Source of the DNA: Anaerolineae bacterium
GTDB lineage: Bacteria > Chloroflexota > Anaerolineae > Anaerolineales > E44-bin32
Assembly: GCA_011174825.1 (NCBI GenBank)
Contig: DUEZ01000006.1
Coordinates: forward strand, 62,001-126,000
DNA length: 64,000 bases
Reading direction: 5' to 3'
Positions within the stretch are counted from its first letter, which is position 1; each line of letters opens with the position of its first letter. Positions 1 through 8,809 of the stretch are shown one piece after another. The position numbers were made by a program, and so were the translations under genes. The notes below the pieces were generated by a model that saw only the letters and a list, made by a program, of their open reading frames with translations, was not told the origin of the DNA and made no database searches.

Positions 1-264
1 ATCAGTCGCCACAAGATCAGCCTCGCACTTATAAACCGTGTTCGAACAAGCCTACAAATACCGTGGAGACAAGTCGAGACTGATCTCGGGATTGAGTTGG
101 CCGGAATCGTTTCACCAGCGCCAGAACAGGCACATCAAGCTTCCCAGGGAACAATGCCTCTCGTCCTATCGCATCCCGACAGCTTGGTCAGTGACCAGAT
201 CAGAAAGCTTGCCCAGGGTGTTGCGGTTCACCTCCGCGCCGAAGAAGGGCGAGTCACTTCTTGA
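1..264 (+). CDS. C-terminal end of a MinD/CpaE-like P-loop ATPase (partial)
   Basis: An open frame enters from the left edge in frame 1 and stops at TGA 262-264, giving 87 residues. The sequence reads like the tail of ParA/MinD/CpaE ATPases: a hydrophobic strand followed by an Asn-Arg pair (ALINRVRT), a LGIELAGIVSPAPE stretch resembling the 'LG-pV-g-iP-dp' segment, then MPLVLSHPDS with a downstream helix (IRKLAQGV). The nucleotide-binding motifs lie outside the window, so the assignment rests on this tail only. The stop overlaps the TTG start of the sirtuin gene (TTGA), so the two are probably translationally coupled. It could be another P-loop family. Confidence 0.5.
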   Translation: MSRHKISLALINRVRTSLQIPWRQVETDLGIELAGIVSPAPEQAHQASQGTMPLVLSHPDSLVSDQIRKLAQGVAVHLRAEEGRVTS

Positions 265-1031
265 CAACCATGGTTCCGGATTCACGAATTTCACAAGCAG
301 CTCAACTACTTCAACAAGCGAAACATACTGTCGCGTTCACAGGGGCTGGGATTTCAACGCCATCTGGAATCCCCGACTTCCGCTCAAAAGGGTCAGGTTT
401 GTGGGAACGTTACAATCCGATGGAAGTAGCTTCGCTCTCCGCTTTCCGATACGACCCTGATAAGTTCTATAAGTGGATCCAACCACTTGCGCTTACCATG
501 ATCGAGGCTGAACCCAATCCTGCACATTTTGCGCTAGCACGTCTCGAAAAAGCTGGGCTCCTTGCTGGGATCGTCACGCAGAACATCGATGACCTTCACC
601 GCCGTGCGGGATCTGAGATTATATTCGAAGTTCACGGTCACTTGCGAGAGGCGACCTGCGTATCTTGCTACAGCTGTCATTCTACCAACGGTTTCATCGA
701 AGAGTTCATCAACACAGGAGAAACACCTCACTGCCCCGAGTGTGGCGGTGTCCTGAAACCAAACACTGTCCTTTTTGAAGAACAGCTTCCTTATGATATT
801 TTCATGGGAGCTGCGAATTTACTCTCTCAAAGTGACCTAATCATCATCGCAGGATCTTCACTTGAGGTGGTACCCGTTGCCTCCCTCCCAGTAGGACCAC
901 TAAATGCCGGTGCCCGTTTGATCATCGTCAACAACTATCCAACCTACCTTGATGAACGCGCCGATGTGATTTTCCGTGAAGATGTGGCGGTGGTTTTGCC
1001 GCGCTTAGTTTCCGAGGTCCTAGGTGAGTAA
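261..1031 (+). CDS. cobB: Sir2-family NAD-dependent protein deacylase (sirtuin)
   Basis: Sirtuins remove acetyl or other acyl groups from protein lysines, consuming NAD+ and producing O-acyl-ADP-ribose. The 256-aa protein has the NAD-binding GAGIS (28-32) and GIPDFRS (36-42), the TQNID motif (106-110), the catalytic His of EVHG (about 125), and two Cys pairs (133/136 and 158/161) for the structural zinc. Length is normal for a bacterial sirtuin. The start is TTG at 261, overlapping the previous stop; an ATG at 270 is an alternative. Its 3' end overlaps the following histidine kinase gene by 8 bases, so they are co-transcribed. Substrate preference (acetyl or succinyl) was not determined. Confidence 0.93.
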   Translation: MTTMVPDSRISQAAQLLQQAKHTVAFTGAGISTPSGIPDFRSKGSGLWERYNPMEVASLSAFRYDPDKFYKWIQPLALTMIEAEPNPAHFALARLEKAGLLAGIVTQNIDDLHRRAGSEIIFEVHGHLREATCVSCYSCHSTNGFIEEFINTGETPHCPECGGVLKPNTVLFEEQLPYDIFMGAANLLSQSDLIIIAGSSLEVVPVASLPVGPLNAGARLIIVNNYPTYLDERADVIFREDVAVVLPRLVSEVLGE

Positions 1032-2265
1032 GATGGAAGCCGACAGAACTGCTCGGGAGATCTCCGCGATCACCAATTATCCCCGTTTGCTGAAGCGGTA
1101 TGCACGTCTACTTGAAATTGCATCCGAATTGGTATCCGTGCTTGACTTGAGTACTTTGCTGCAGCACATTGTCGATGCTGCTCAAGAGCTGACTGAGAGC
1201 GAGGGGGCTTCACTCTTGCTCTACGATCCACAAACCCATCAACTCTATTTTCAGGCGGCTACAGGCCCTTTGAATGAACAAGAAAAACGAACCGCCATCC
1301 CGACCGAATCCAGTATCGCCGGTTGGATCTTCACCAACAATAAGCCATTATTAGTCGAGGATGCCAAGTCTGACCCTCGATTTTTCCGCGAAGTTGATGT
1401 GCTGACCCACTTTAAGACTCGTTCCATCCTGGGAGTCCCCTTACAAGCTAAGGAAAAAACCCTAGGAGTGATCGAGGTCGTTAATAAGCTGGAGGGCACC
1501 TTCCAGGAAATGGATCTCCGGCTACTGCAATCCTTGGCTGCTCAAGCGGCGATCGCGATCGAGAACACCCGGCTATTCCAACAAAGCGATATCGTGGCTG
1601 AAATGGTTCACGAACTCCGCACACCACTCGCTGCTTTGACGGCTGCGGCTCACCTGATTCAACGCCCCGAATTGGAGGACGACCAGCGGGATAAACTTAG
1701 CCGTACGATATATGGTGAGGTCCAGCGTCTAAACGAAATGGCGACCGATTTCTTGGATTTAGCGCGACTTGAATCGGGTCGAATATCCTTCGTGCGTGAG
1801 CCTGTTTACCTTGAAGGACTAATCCGCGAATGTTTGGAGATCATCCGCCCTCAAGCAGAAGCTGAGCGGATCACACTCGCAACAGAGATCGATCGTAGTC
1901 TGCAGCCTGTTCTAGGAGATCGAAATCGTCTAAAGCAACTTCTGCTTAACTTGCTTACCAACGCGATTAAATATAATCATCAGAGAGGCCAGGTTCTGGT
2001 TTCGCTTCAGAACGAGGAGGATGAGCTTCTACTTTCCGTCAAAGACACTGGAAAGGGCATCCCCCCTGAGAGCCTATCGCGTGTCTTTGATCGCTTTTAC
2101 CGGGTACCAGATCAGGAAACCGGAGCCATCGGAACGGGTCTCGGTCTGGCGATCGCTCAGAGGATCGCTCAAAACCATAACGGAATCATTGAAGTTGAAA
2201 GCGTGCTGGATCAAGGAAGCACTTTTACTTTACGATTACCTTTGGGAGCATCCGCAGAATCTTAA
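1024..2265 (+). CDS. GAF-domain sensor histidine kinase, soluble
   Basis: The 413-aa protein has an N-terminal GAF domain (about 35-185), a HisKA dimerisation domain with phospho-acceptor His196 in MVHELRTPL, and a HATPase_c domain with the N box NLLTNAIKY (about 313), G1 DTGKGIP and G2 GTGLGLAI. No membrane segment is visible, so it senses a cytoplasmic signal or a partner. No response regulator is adjacent; the partner is elsewhere or is one of the regulators near 33-38 kb. The start is GTG 1024, inside the end of cobB; ATG 1033 is an alternative. It converges with mutL, with only 16 bases between the ends. Confidence 0.92.
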   Translation: MSKMEADRTAREISAITNYPRLLKRYARLLEIASELVSVLDLSTLLQHIVDAAQELTESEGASLLLYDPQTHQLYFQAATGPLNEQEKRTAIPTESSIAGWIFTNNKPLLVEDAKSDPRFFREVDVLTHFKTRSILGVPLQAKEKTLGVIEVVNKLEGTFQEMDLRLLQSLAAQAAIAIENTRLFQQSDIVAEMVHELRTPLAALTAAAHLIQRPELEDDQRDKLSRTIYGEVQRLNEMATDFLDLARLESGRISFVREPVYLEGLIRECLEIIRPQAEAERITLATEIDRSLQPVLGDRNRLKQLLLNLLTNAIKYNHQRGQVLVSLQNEEDELLLSVKDTGKGIPPESLSRVFDRFYRVPDQETGAIGTGLGLAIAQRIAQNHNGIIEVESVLDQGSTFTLRLPLGASAES

Positions 2266-2281
2266 CCCGCTCCTCAATCCA

Positions 2282-3994
2282 TTAACCGCGCCGACCAAAC
2301 TGCTTCTCCAACGCCTCGACCGACAGATGGATCATCGTCGGTCTCCCATGGGGACATGTCCGTGGGGATTGGCACGCTTCCAAGTCTCGCAACAACTGCT
2401 GCTGCTCGACCAGTGAGAGAACCTGTCCCGCCTTAACCGCAGCGCGTTTGCACACCCGCGCTGCGAGACGCGCTTCAGTCTCCGCCATTAAAGGCGTTTC
2501 ATCCTCTTCAAAATCCTCCACAACCGATCTCAGAGCTTGCTCAGGCGCGACATTGGTTAACAGATCGGGTAACGATCTCACTCGGTACGTTCTCTGCCCA
2601 AAAGGTTCGATTTCAAAACCCAAGCGCTTCATGACCTCAAGGTTTTCCTCAAGGATCGCTGCTTGGGTTGGCGTAAATTCAATGGTTATGGGTTCCAAGA
2701 GAGCCTGGGATTCAATCTCCCCCTGTGTACTTGCTTCCATGAGAGCTTCGAACAACACACGCTCATGCGCAGCATGCTGATCAATGAGATACAATCCATC
2801 CGGACCCTCGGCAACAAGATACGAAGCACCGACTTGACCGATGGCGCGCAATAATGGCAAACCGCCTCCAGTTAAAGTTGGCTGCGCGCCTCGGATCGTC
2901 TCAACTTTCTCAATCTCCGTAGTTGACAGCGCCCAATCAGGACTTATCACTCGCGAACGATCTGCCTGACCCCAACCACGTTGCAGGTCGATGGCCGGCG
3001 GGGGTGTTTGGCCAAGAAGCGTAGCCCGAACGACTCGTTGTACGACAGAGAATACAATGTCCGGATTCCGAAATCGTATCTCGGCTTTTGCCGGATGCAC
3101 GTTGACATCTACATCACCTGGAGGAAGGTCCAGAAAGATGACGGCTAACGGATATCGTCCTACCATTAAAAGACCGTGGTAAGCCTGGGTTACTGCTGCT
3201 GAAAGACTCGCATCTTGAACATAGCGACCGTTGATAAAAAATGTCATCCCCCTCCTGCTTCCCCGATGGACTGAGAGAGGGCTGATGTATCCTTCAACTT
3301 TCACCGGTGCATCTGCTGTCGTTGAGAGCGCGATCATCTGACGAGCCGTTTCTATGCCAAATACAGCCGCTAATGTTTCGCGCGTTTTTCCACTACCCGA
3401 GGACTGAAAACCAACGCGACCCTCTTGTGTGAGCTTAAAGAGGACATCCGGATAAGCAAGGGCATATCGAGACACCAGTGAGATGATCCTGCGTCGTTCC
3501 GTTGTGTCCTTCTTCAGGAACTTTCTCCTGGCAGGCATATTGAAGAATAGGTCCCTTACCCTCACTAAAGTTCCCTGTGGTGTGCCAATAGAATGAGGTT
3601 CTCCTACTTGCCCTCCATCCACGATCAAGCGTGTTCCGTTGATTTCATCTACTGAGCGAGAGATCAATTCTATATGAGCCACTGCGCCAATGGAGGCAAG
3701 AGCCTCACCGCGAAAACCCAACGATTCGATGGCAAAAAGATCTTGCATCGTGCTCAGTTTCGAAGTGGCAAAGCGAGCCACGGCCAGCGGCATTTCCGCT
3801 GTTGGGATACCGCATCCGTCATCAGACACCTCTATGAGCTCACGTCCTCCTCCCTCGGTGAGGATTTCAATTCGACGCGCACCAGCATCCAATGAGTTTT
3901 CCAGCAGCTCCTTAACCACGGATGCCGGACGCTCAACCACCTCCCCAGCCGCAATGGCTAAGGCTAGTTCTTCAGATAATACTTTAATTGGCAA
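2282..3994 (-). CDS. mutL: DNA mismatch repair protein MutL
   Basis: MutL couples mismatch recognition by MutS to strand nicking and removal. The 570-aa protein has the GHKL ATPase motifs near the N-terminus (ELLENSLDAGA, DDGCGIP, ATSKL, GFRGEALASIG) and a shorter C-terminal dimerisation domain. The C-terminal domain carries DQHAAHERVLFE, matching the DQHA-x2-E-x4-E metal-binding endonuclease motif, and CPHGRP near the end. It therefore should nick DNA itself, as in bacteria without MutH. It is a single gene here, with no mutS next to it. The start at 3994 gives the usual MPIKVLSEE beginning. Confidence 0.96.
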   Translation of the reverse strand: MPIKVLSEELALAIAAGEVVERPASVVKELLENSLDAGARRIEILTEGGGRELIEVSDDGCGIPTAEMPLAVARFATSKLSTMQDLFAIESLGFRGEALASIGAVAHIELISRSVDEINGTRLIVDGGQVGEPHSIGTPQGTLVRVRDLFFNMPARRKFLKKDTTERRRIISLVSRYALAYPDVLFKLTQEGRVGFQSSGSGKTRETLAAVFGIETARQMIALSTTADAPVKVEGYISPLSVHRGSRRGMTFFINGRYVQDASLSAAVTQAYHGLLMVGRYPLAVIFLDLPPGDVDVNVHPAKAEIRFRNPDIVFSVVQRVVRATLLGQTPPPAIDLQRGWGQADRSRVISPDWALSTTEIEKVETIRGAQPTLTGGGLPLLRAIGQVGASYLVAEGPDGLYLIDQHAAHERVLFEALMEASTQGEIESQALLEPITIEFTPTQAAILEENLEVMKRLGFEIEPFGQRTYRVRSLPDLLTNVAPEQALRSVVEDFEEDETPLMAETEARLAARVCKRAAVKAGQVLSLVEQQQLLRDLEACQSPRTCPHGRPTMIHLSVEALEKQFGRRG

Positions 3995-4040
3995 GGAAAA
4001 CCTCCACTACGAATAAAGATTATAACCCTCGTGTCAGTGG

Positions 4041-4069
4041 TTGACACCCATCTGCCAGCACACTATACT
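4041..4069 (+). promoter_or_regulatory. Strong sigma-70-type promoter for the HAD hydrolase gene
   Basis: A perfect -35 TTGACA (4041-4046), a 17-bp spacer and a -10 TATACT (4064-4069). Transcription should start near 4076, leaving a leader of about 97 nt before ATG 4173. No obvious terminator or riboswitch fold was recognised in that leader. Confidence 0.75.
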
Positions 4070-4172
4070 GCCCCAAATCGTTCTTTAAGACAGGTTTCCT
4101 GTGAATCTTTGACCCAATCGATCTTCTGTACTCGGTGTCGTTGGAACCATGGATTGGTGATACTCCTCGCTT

Positions 4173-4853
4173 ATGTCTATCTATCGCATCCTATTCTTAG
4201 ATCTTGATGATACGCTCTATCCCAGCACTTGTGGTTTATGGCAGGCGATCGGTGACCGTATCATAACCTTCATGACGGATCGGCTGGACATTTCGTCACA
4301 GAAAGCGAATGAACTTCGCAAGGATTACTATCAGGCCTATGGAACCACGCTTAACGGACTCCGGCTACACCACAACGTGGATCCTTTGGATTACCTTGAT
4401 TTCGTCCATGATGTTCCCATCGACGCCTTTCTCCAACCTGATCCTGCGCTTCGTGAAATGTTAACCAATGTAGTTCAAAAGCGTGTTATCTTCACCAATG
4501 CCAGTTGCGATCACGCCGAGCGCGTACTCAACCGATTGGACATCGCGAAGCAGATTGACCAAGTGATCGATATCATCACCCTGGATTACCATAACAAGCC
4601 AGAACCTAGTGCCTACTCTCGTGCGCTATCGTTGACCGGAGAAATTGATCCATCGGCATGCTTGCTGGTGGATGACAGATCTAGAAATCTAATCCCCGGT
4701 GGAGCGATGGGAATGACCACTGTTCTCGTCGGTGAGGAAGATCCCGATCCGAGTATCGATTTCCAGATCAACATCATCACGCAATTGACTCACACTGTAC
4801 CCGGTCTCGATCATCTGGATAAGTGCACTGAAAGAACTACCCTCGAAGAATAG
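4173..4853 (+). CDS. HAD-superfamily hydrolase, pyrimidine 5'-nucleotidase-like
   Basis: The 226-aa protein carries all four HAD motifs: the nucleophile motif DLDDTLYP (about 10-17), motif II FTNAS (about 109), the motif III lysine in NKPEPSAY, and motif IV LLVDDRSRN. The DLDDTLYP form and the helical cap immediately after it resemble the SDT1/yeast-type pyrimidine 5'-nucleotidases, which dephosphorylate UMP or CMP. The exact substrate is inferred only from this similarity. It is cytoplasmic. A strong promoter lies upstream; the Shine-Dalgarno is weak. It heads a plus-strand run that continues with a small membrane protein. Confidence 0.82.
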   Translation: MSIYRILFLDLDDTLYPSTCGLWQAIGDRIITFMTDRLDISSQKANELRKDYYQAYGTTLNGLRLHHNVDPLDYLDFVHDVPIDAFLQPDPALREMLTNVVQKRVIFTNASCDHAERVLNRLDIAKQIDQVIDIITLDYHNKPEPSAYSRALSLTGEIDPSACLLVDDRSRNLIPGGAMGMTTVLVGEEDPDPSIDFQINIITQLTHTVPGLDHLDKCTERTTLEE

Positions 4854-4951
4854 GGAGGGGGAAATTTGTTGGTGTGTGCTAGGCCCGCACCACATATACC
4901 AATCCTCCTCTCGTGGTTGACTTTCTTCAGGGGAGTCATGGATGAAAGCAG

Positions 4952-5197
4952 ATGGACACGAATAATGGGCTTTTGATCGTCATAGCTATTGTCGCGCTGG
5001 TGATACTATTCAATATTGGCCTCGCACTTTCCTTCCTTCGTAACCGAGGTAAAGGGCAGATTTTTATATTTCAAGACACCTTGAAAAAGATGGCGAATCC
5101 GTGGAAAGATGAAGACGAGGCCTTATCTGAACTTCGAGAGAAGGTAGCCAATCTAGAATCGGATGATCATCAAAAGGGGCTGCATAATGAGTTCTGA
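4952..5197 (+). CDS. Small single-pass membrane protein, unknown function
   Basis: This 81-aa protein is not recognised. Residues about 4-28 are a strongly hydrophobic helix (LLIVIAIVALVILFNIGLAL), followed by a basic patch (FLRNRGKGQ) that would sit in the cytoplasm, then a charged helical tail with weak coiled-coil character (EALSELREKVANLES). Its 3' end overlaps the start of the CoA-transferase gene by 11 bases, which argues that it is a real, co-translated gene. A membrane scaffold or adaptor role is possible but unsupported. Confidence 0.6.
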   Translation: MDTNNGLLIVIAIVALVILFNIGLALSFLRNRGKGQIFIFQDTLKKMANPWKDEDEALSELREKVANLESDDHQKGLHNEF

Positions 5198-6011
5198 AAA
5201 AATCATTGATCTTAAGCAAGCCGTCGATCTTGTGCCGGACGAAGGATGTCGACTAGCGTTTGGAGGCGTGACCCTCTATCGTAGACCGATGGCTTTTGCA
5301 CTTGCACTTCTCGCCCGTTATCGAGCCGAATCACACCCGAACAATCTTACACTGCTTTGCTTTACCGCAGGTATAGAGAGTGATATTCTCATTGGTGAAG
5401 GAATGGTCTCCAAGATACGCACGTGTTATTTTGGTTTAGAGGGTTTCGGCTTGGCTCCACATTTCACTTCAGCCGCGGGCAAGGGTGGCATCGAAATTAT
5501 TGAAGAAACCGAAGCGAGCATTGCGTACGGTATCCGAGCCACGTTGGCTGGTATCGGCTTTATGCCCTCAACTGCGTGGCAAGGAACGGATTTACTAAAC
5601 CTACGTCCAGACGTCAAATCGATTAATGACCCGTACACTGGGCGGGAACTTACGGCCTTTCCCGCCATCGAATGTGATGTTGCGGTAATTCATGCTTTAG
5701 AAGCCGATCCTGAAGGGAATGCAATCATCGGAGGAAATTTAGGTGTGGATCGAGAGTTGACACTCGTGGCAGAGAAGGTCATCATCACCACAGAGAAGAT
5801 CATTCCTCAGCTGACCAAAGCGGATATCTTCGGCATTGTCGTCGACGCTGTGGTTGAAACACCTGGCGGTGCGTGGCCAACCTCCTGCCATCCGAATTAC
5901 CCCCTTGATGGTTTCGCGACGTTAGATTACACAGAGGCAGTGGGTAACGAAGCCTATGAGGATCTTATATCAACCTGGTGTCTCAAACATGGCATTAATG
6001 TCAACCGATAA
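5187..6011 (+). CDS. CoA-transferase subunit A (glutaconate CoA-transferase alpha-like), orphan
   Basis: Family I CoA-transferases move CoA between acyl groups and normally consist of A and B subunits. This 274-aa protein matches the A-type fold: a glycine-containing loop (CRLAFGGVTLYRRPMAF), a GLEGFGLAPHF segment, and the later EADPEGNAIIGGNLG and VDRELTLVAEKVIITTE strands. The ATG at 5187 is preferred over the upstream in-frame ATG 5163 because AAAAGGGG lies at good spacing before it. No B subunit is next to it: the next gene is a protease. In the glutaconate enzyme the catalytic Glu is on the B subunit, so this protein needs a distant partner or does something else. Confidence 0.82.
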   Translation: MSSEKIIDLKQAVDLVPDEGCRLAFGGVTLYRRPMAFALALLARYRAESHPNNLTLLCFTAGIESDILIGEGMVSKIRTCYFGLEGFGLAPHFTSAAGKGGIEIIEETEASIAYGIRATLAGIGFMPSTAWQGTDLLNLRPDVKSINDPYTGRELTAFPAIECDVAVIHALEADPEGNAIIGGNLGVDRELTLVAEKVIITTEKIIPQLTKADIFGIVVDAVVETPGGAWPTSCHPNYPLDGFATLDYTEAVGNEAYEDLISTWCLKHGINVNR

Positions 6012-6092
6012 TATCCGATTTTCATATTATTCTTATATTCCTATGGTATGTTTTCAACAATAAAGAAGTATTTGTTCAGGAGAGAAGATACG

Positions 6093-7373
6093 ATGTCGTC
6101 TCGTATGAAATGGATGATCCCCCTTGCACTGAGTGGACTGATCGGTGCAGTAATCATTTTCTCGGCAGGTATCGCTGTCGGTAGGGCGTATTCAGAGATC
6201 GATGATGATTCATCGGGTCTCGATAGAATCCTATCTCAATCAAGGACACCACCTCCTACCGGGACAACGATCCCAGTCCCAACGCCGTCTGAGGACTTGG
6301 AGGCCCTTTTTGAGCCATTTTGGGCATCGTGGGAGATCGTTCATGACGAATTTGTAGATCAGCCAGTAGACGACGTTGAGTTGATGCGCGGTGCGATTAG
6401 GGGCATGTTCGACTCGCTCGACGACGAACACACATCCTACATGGACCCCGATGAATACATGCAGGCGAATATCCCTCTGGATGGTTCTTATGAGGGAATA
6501 GGTTCTTGGGTCGATCCAGATGCTGAATTCCTCACCATCGTCTCACCCATGAAGGACTCTCCAGCCGAACGAGCAGGATTGAAACCGGGAGACGAGATCG
6601 TTGCAGTCGACGGAGAAGACATGACCGGTGTCGATGGGAACGTTGTGATCCGTCGTGTGCTTGGTCCTGCAGGTACGACCGTGCGACTTACGATACGTCG
6701 TGAGGGAGAACCTGAATTATTCGATGTTGAGATCGTGCGAGAAAGAATCGTCATCCCGAGCATTGAAAGTGAAATGCTTGAAGGGGAAATCGCATATATC
6801 CATTTGTTGCAATTCAGTACCGATGCAACGGACGACTTACGTGCAGCGCTGGAAACGCTCATGGCCCAAAATCCGCGTGGGTTAATTCTGGATCTGCGGC
6901 TCAATGGGGGTGGTTTTCTAACAACAGCAATCGAGGTTGCCTCGGAGTTTATAGCAGAGGGTGTGATTATGGTTGAACAATTCGGCGACGGGAGTGAGCA
7001 GATCTATGAAGCTGATCCTGGTGGGTTGGCGACCGAGATACCGCTCGTGGTTCTAGTTAACGCAGGATCAGCTTCCGCTTCGGAGATCGTCGCCGGTGCT
7101 ATCCAAGACTACGAACGCGGGTTGTTGGTCGGCGAAACGACCTTTGGCAAGGGTTCGGTTCAAAACTGGATCACCCTCCCCGGCGATAACGGTGCGGTAC
7201 GGGTGACCATTGCCCGTTGGTATACGCCGAATGGTCGGCAAATCCATCAAGTCGGTTTGGTCCCTGACATAGAGATCATCCCGACGGACGAAGATATTGA
7301 GGCCGATCGAGATGTTCAACTTGAAAAAGCTCTCGACTTGTTGATCACAAGTGGAGGTTCCACTCAAGATTGA
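6093..7373 (+). CDS. S41-family C-terminal processing peptidase (CtpA-like)
   Basis: A serine protease that trims or degrades proteins outside the cytoplasmic membrane. An N-terminal hydrophobic segment (LALSGLIGAVIIFSAGIAVG) anchors it, followed by a PDZ domain (SPAERAGLKPGDEIVAVDGE) and the S41 core. The catalytic Ser lies in NAGSASASEIVAGA and the Lys in GETTFGKGSVQ, both intact. The ATG at 6093 has AGGAGA at good spacing; the open frame extends upstream to ATG 6048, which lacks this. A metallopeptidase of the membrane follows 37 bases downstream, suggesting a shared envelope quality-control unit. Confidence 0.93.
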   Translation: MSSRMKWMIPLALSGLIGAVIIFSAGIAVGRAYSEIDDDSSGLDRILSQSRTPPPTGTTIPVPTPSEDLEALFEPFWASWEIVHDEFVDQPVDDVELMRGAIRGMFDSLDDEHTSYMDPDEYMQANIPLDGSYEGIGSWVDPDAEFLTIVSPMKDSPAERAGLKPGDEIVAVDGEDMTGVDGNVVIRRVLGPAGTTVRLTIRREGEPELFDVEIVRERIVIPSIESEMLEGEIAYIHLLQFSTDATDDLRAALETLMAQNPRGLILDLRLNGGGFLTTAIEVASEFIAEGVIMVEQFGDGSEQIYEADPGGLATEIPLVVLVNAGSASASEIVAGAIQDYERGLLVGETTFGKGSVQNWITLPGDNGAVRVTIARWYTPNGRQIHQVGLVPDIEIIPTDEDIEADRDVQLEKALDLLITSGGSTQD

Positions 7374-7410
7374 TCGTAAAAAAAAAGAGTATTCAGGAGG
7401 TAGTGAAAGC

Positions 7411-8121
7411 ATGTTTCTTTGGGATCCAACTTACATTGTCTATATGTTGCCAGGCTTCCTACTGGTCATGCTTGCCCAATTTTGGGTCAACTCAACATAC
7501 CGCAAGTGGAGTCAGGTCAGAAATAGCGGAGGCGTCAATGGCACTGAGGCAGCCCGCCGCCTACTCAGATATGGTGGACTGCATCAAGTCTCATTGGAGG
7601 GGTCTCGTGGAGCATTAAGTGACCACTATGATCCTCGTCGTCAAATCCTGCGTCTTTCACCTGGCGTTGCTCAAAGTGAGTCGATCGCGTCCTTAGCGAT
7701 TACAGCTCATGAGATTGGACACGCTCTGCAAGATAAAGATGAATACTTCCCACTCCGTGTTCGGGCGGCTCTAGTACCAGCCGTAAACATTGGGTCCAAT
7801 CTGGGTTTGATCATGATCATCATCGGTATTCTCATCCGAGGTGTGTTCGGAACCCAGTTGGCTTGGCTTGGTGTTGGGGCATTTGCTTTAGGTGCAATCT
7901 TTGCCTTGGCCACATTGCCTGTTGAGATCAACGCCTCTGCTCGTGCCCAAGCGCTTCTCACTTCGAGTGGATTGATCACATCAGAGGAAGAAAAACGAGG
8001 GGTTAAGGCCGTACTTAACGCAGCTGCTTTCACCTACATCGCTGCTTTAGCGGCCGCAATCCTCCAGCTTCTCTACTGGATAAGCATCGTTGGCGGTATG
8101 GGCGGACGTCGCAGAAAGTGA
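7411..8121 (+). CDS. Zinc-dependent membrane metallopeptidase, YugP family
   Basis: The 236-aa protein has an N-terminal membrane segment, the zinc-binding HEIGHALQD (HExxH) after ITA, then two close hydrophobic hairpins (LGLIMIIIGILI; LGVGAFALGAIFALATLPVE) and a C-terminal one (AALAAAILQLLYWISIVG). This order is that of the YugP / Zn_peptidase_2 family of membrane proteins. Residues VEINASARA, just after the second membrane segment, are conserved in the family and could give the third zinc ligand. ATG 7411 follows AGGAGG; the frame is open back to 7351 but that would overlap the protease gene. Physiological substrates of the family are not well known. Confidence 0.88.
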   Translation: MFLWDPTYIVYMLPGFLLVMLAQFWVNSTYRKWSQVRNSGGVNGTEAARRLLRYGGLHQVSLEGSRGALSDHYDPRRQILRLSPGVAQSESIASLAITAHEIGHALQDKDEYFPLRVRAALVPAVNIGSNLGLIMIIIGILIRGVFGTQLAWLGVGAFALGAIFALATLPVEINASARAQALLTSSGLITSEEEKRGVKAVLNAAAFTYIAALAAAILQLLYWISIVGGMGGRRRK

Positions 8122-8479
8122 CCAGATCAAACATCATAAGCGCCTCACTGTGGATTGCATGACCTAAGTATTTGTTCTACCTATCCAGAGGTCTATCCTG
8201 AGCTTGCTGAATAATTAAGTGGGGAGCCTAATCCATATATGGGCAATTCATGCCGTCTCGCACCCTGGCCGGTTCTCGCGGCACGAACGGTGAATTGCCC
8301 CAATATCTAGTTTTAAAGATGGTTATTCAGAAACAAATCAAAAAACATTGTAAGGGAGATTGGCCAGTCGCCTTTACTTCAACATGGACACTCGGTGTCA
8401 TCCTTTGATGCTTGACTAGGTTCGATGAGCTTCCTCAGCCTAACCTCCGCTTGATAATCCAACTCTCGAAAACCCCACT
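8122..8479. other. Intergenic stretch with one long dyad, no gene seen
   Basis: No open frame with a ribosome site is convincing between the end of the metallopeptidase gene and the NIL promoter. The only structured element I see is the 60-bp dyad at 8241-8300, listed separately. Confidence 0.5.
8241..8300. repeat. Long inverted repeat, REP-like
   Basis: GGGCAATTCA (8241-8250) and TGAATTGCCC (8291-8300) are perfect inverted copies, and an inner pair TGCCG/CGGCA (8251-8255, 8279-8283) extends the stem. No T tract follows, so it is not a standard terminator. It looks like an intergenic palindromic repeat; copy number in the genome is unknown. Confidence 0.6.
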
Positions 8480-8508
8480 TTGACACCCTTCAGCCCCAAT
8501 GTTAAAAT
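8480..8508 (+). promoter_or_regulatory. Promoter of the NIL-mgtE operon
   Basis: A -35 TTGACA (8480-8485), a 17-bp spacer and a -10 TAAAAT (8503-8508). The expected start of transcription is near 8515, giving a leader of about 57 nt before ATG 8572. That is too short for an M-box magnesium riboswitch. Confidence 0.75.
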
Positions 8509-8571
8509 CGAATTTCCAGGCGGAATCTAAATAGCCGACTATTGGCTTGTGCCGTATGCAGGGAGGCTTAC

Positions 8572-8796
8572 ATGCCCACTCGCACGCTACGCCTAATTTA
8601 CCCGCCCTCCCTTCTCCGCCGACCCATCCTTAATCAATTGATTCTTAGCTACGAACTCACGGTTAACATTTACCGAGCTCAAATAACGCTTGAGGAAGGC
8701 TGGCTTGAGGTAGAGGTTTTAGGTGAGGACCAAGTGATCGAAAATGCTATCTCTTGGTTAGAGAAAGCTGGCATCGAAGTAGTACCTATCGAGTGA
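8572..8796 (+). CDS. Stand-alone NIL domain protein
   Basis: This 74-aa protein is essentially a NIL domain, the ferredoxin-like alpha-beta fold found after ABC ATPases such as MetN and in some ferredoxins. The order TRTLRLIYPP, a helix LLRRPILNQL, VNIYRAQITLEEGWLEVEVLG and a last helix ending in GIEVVPIE fits. ATG 8572 follows GGGAGG; an upstream in-frame TTG 8542 adds ten residues with no ribosome site. It opens an operon with mgtE 13 bases downstream. In MetN the domain binds methionine; whether this one binds a small ligand and acts on MgtE is unknown. Confidence 0.8.
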   Translation: MPTRTLRLIYPPSLLRRPILNQLILSYELTVNIYRAQITLEEGWLEVEVLGEDQVIENAISWLEKAGIEVVPIE

Positions 8797-8809
8797 AGGG
8801 AGATCGTCG

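Noticed and set aside
38-460. 140-aa open frame on the plus strand at the left edge
   Set aside because: It overlaps the end of the ATPase fragment and the conserved start of the sirtuin in another frame, and its sequence shows no domain.
8190-8215. Possible dispersed repeat resembling CCTGAGCTTGTCGAA
   Set aside because: Only one imperfect copy (CCTGAGCTTGCTGAA) was seen in the window, so it cannot be called a repeat from this sequence alone.
8509-8571. Magnesium riboswitch in the mgtE operon leader
   Set aside because: The leader after the predicted start is only about 57 nt and does not hold an M-box-like fold.
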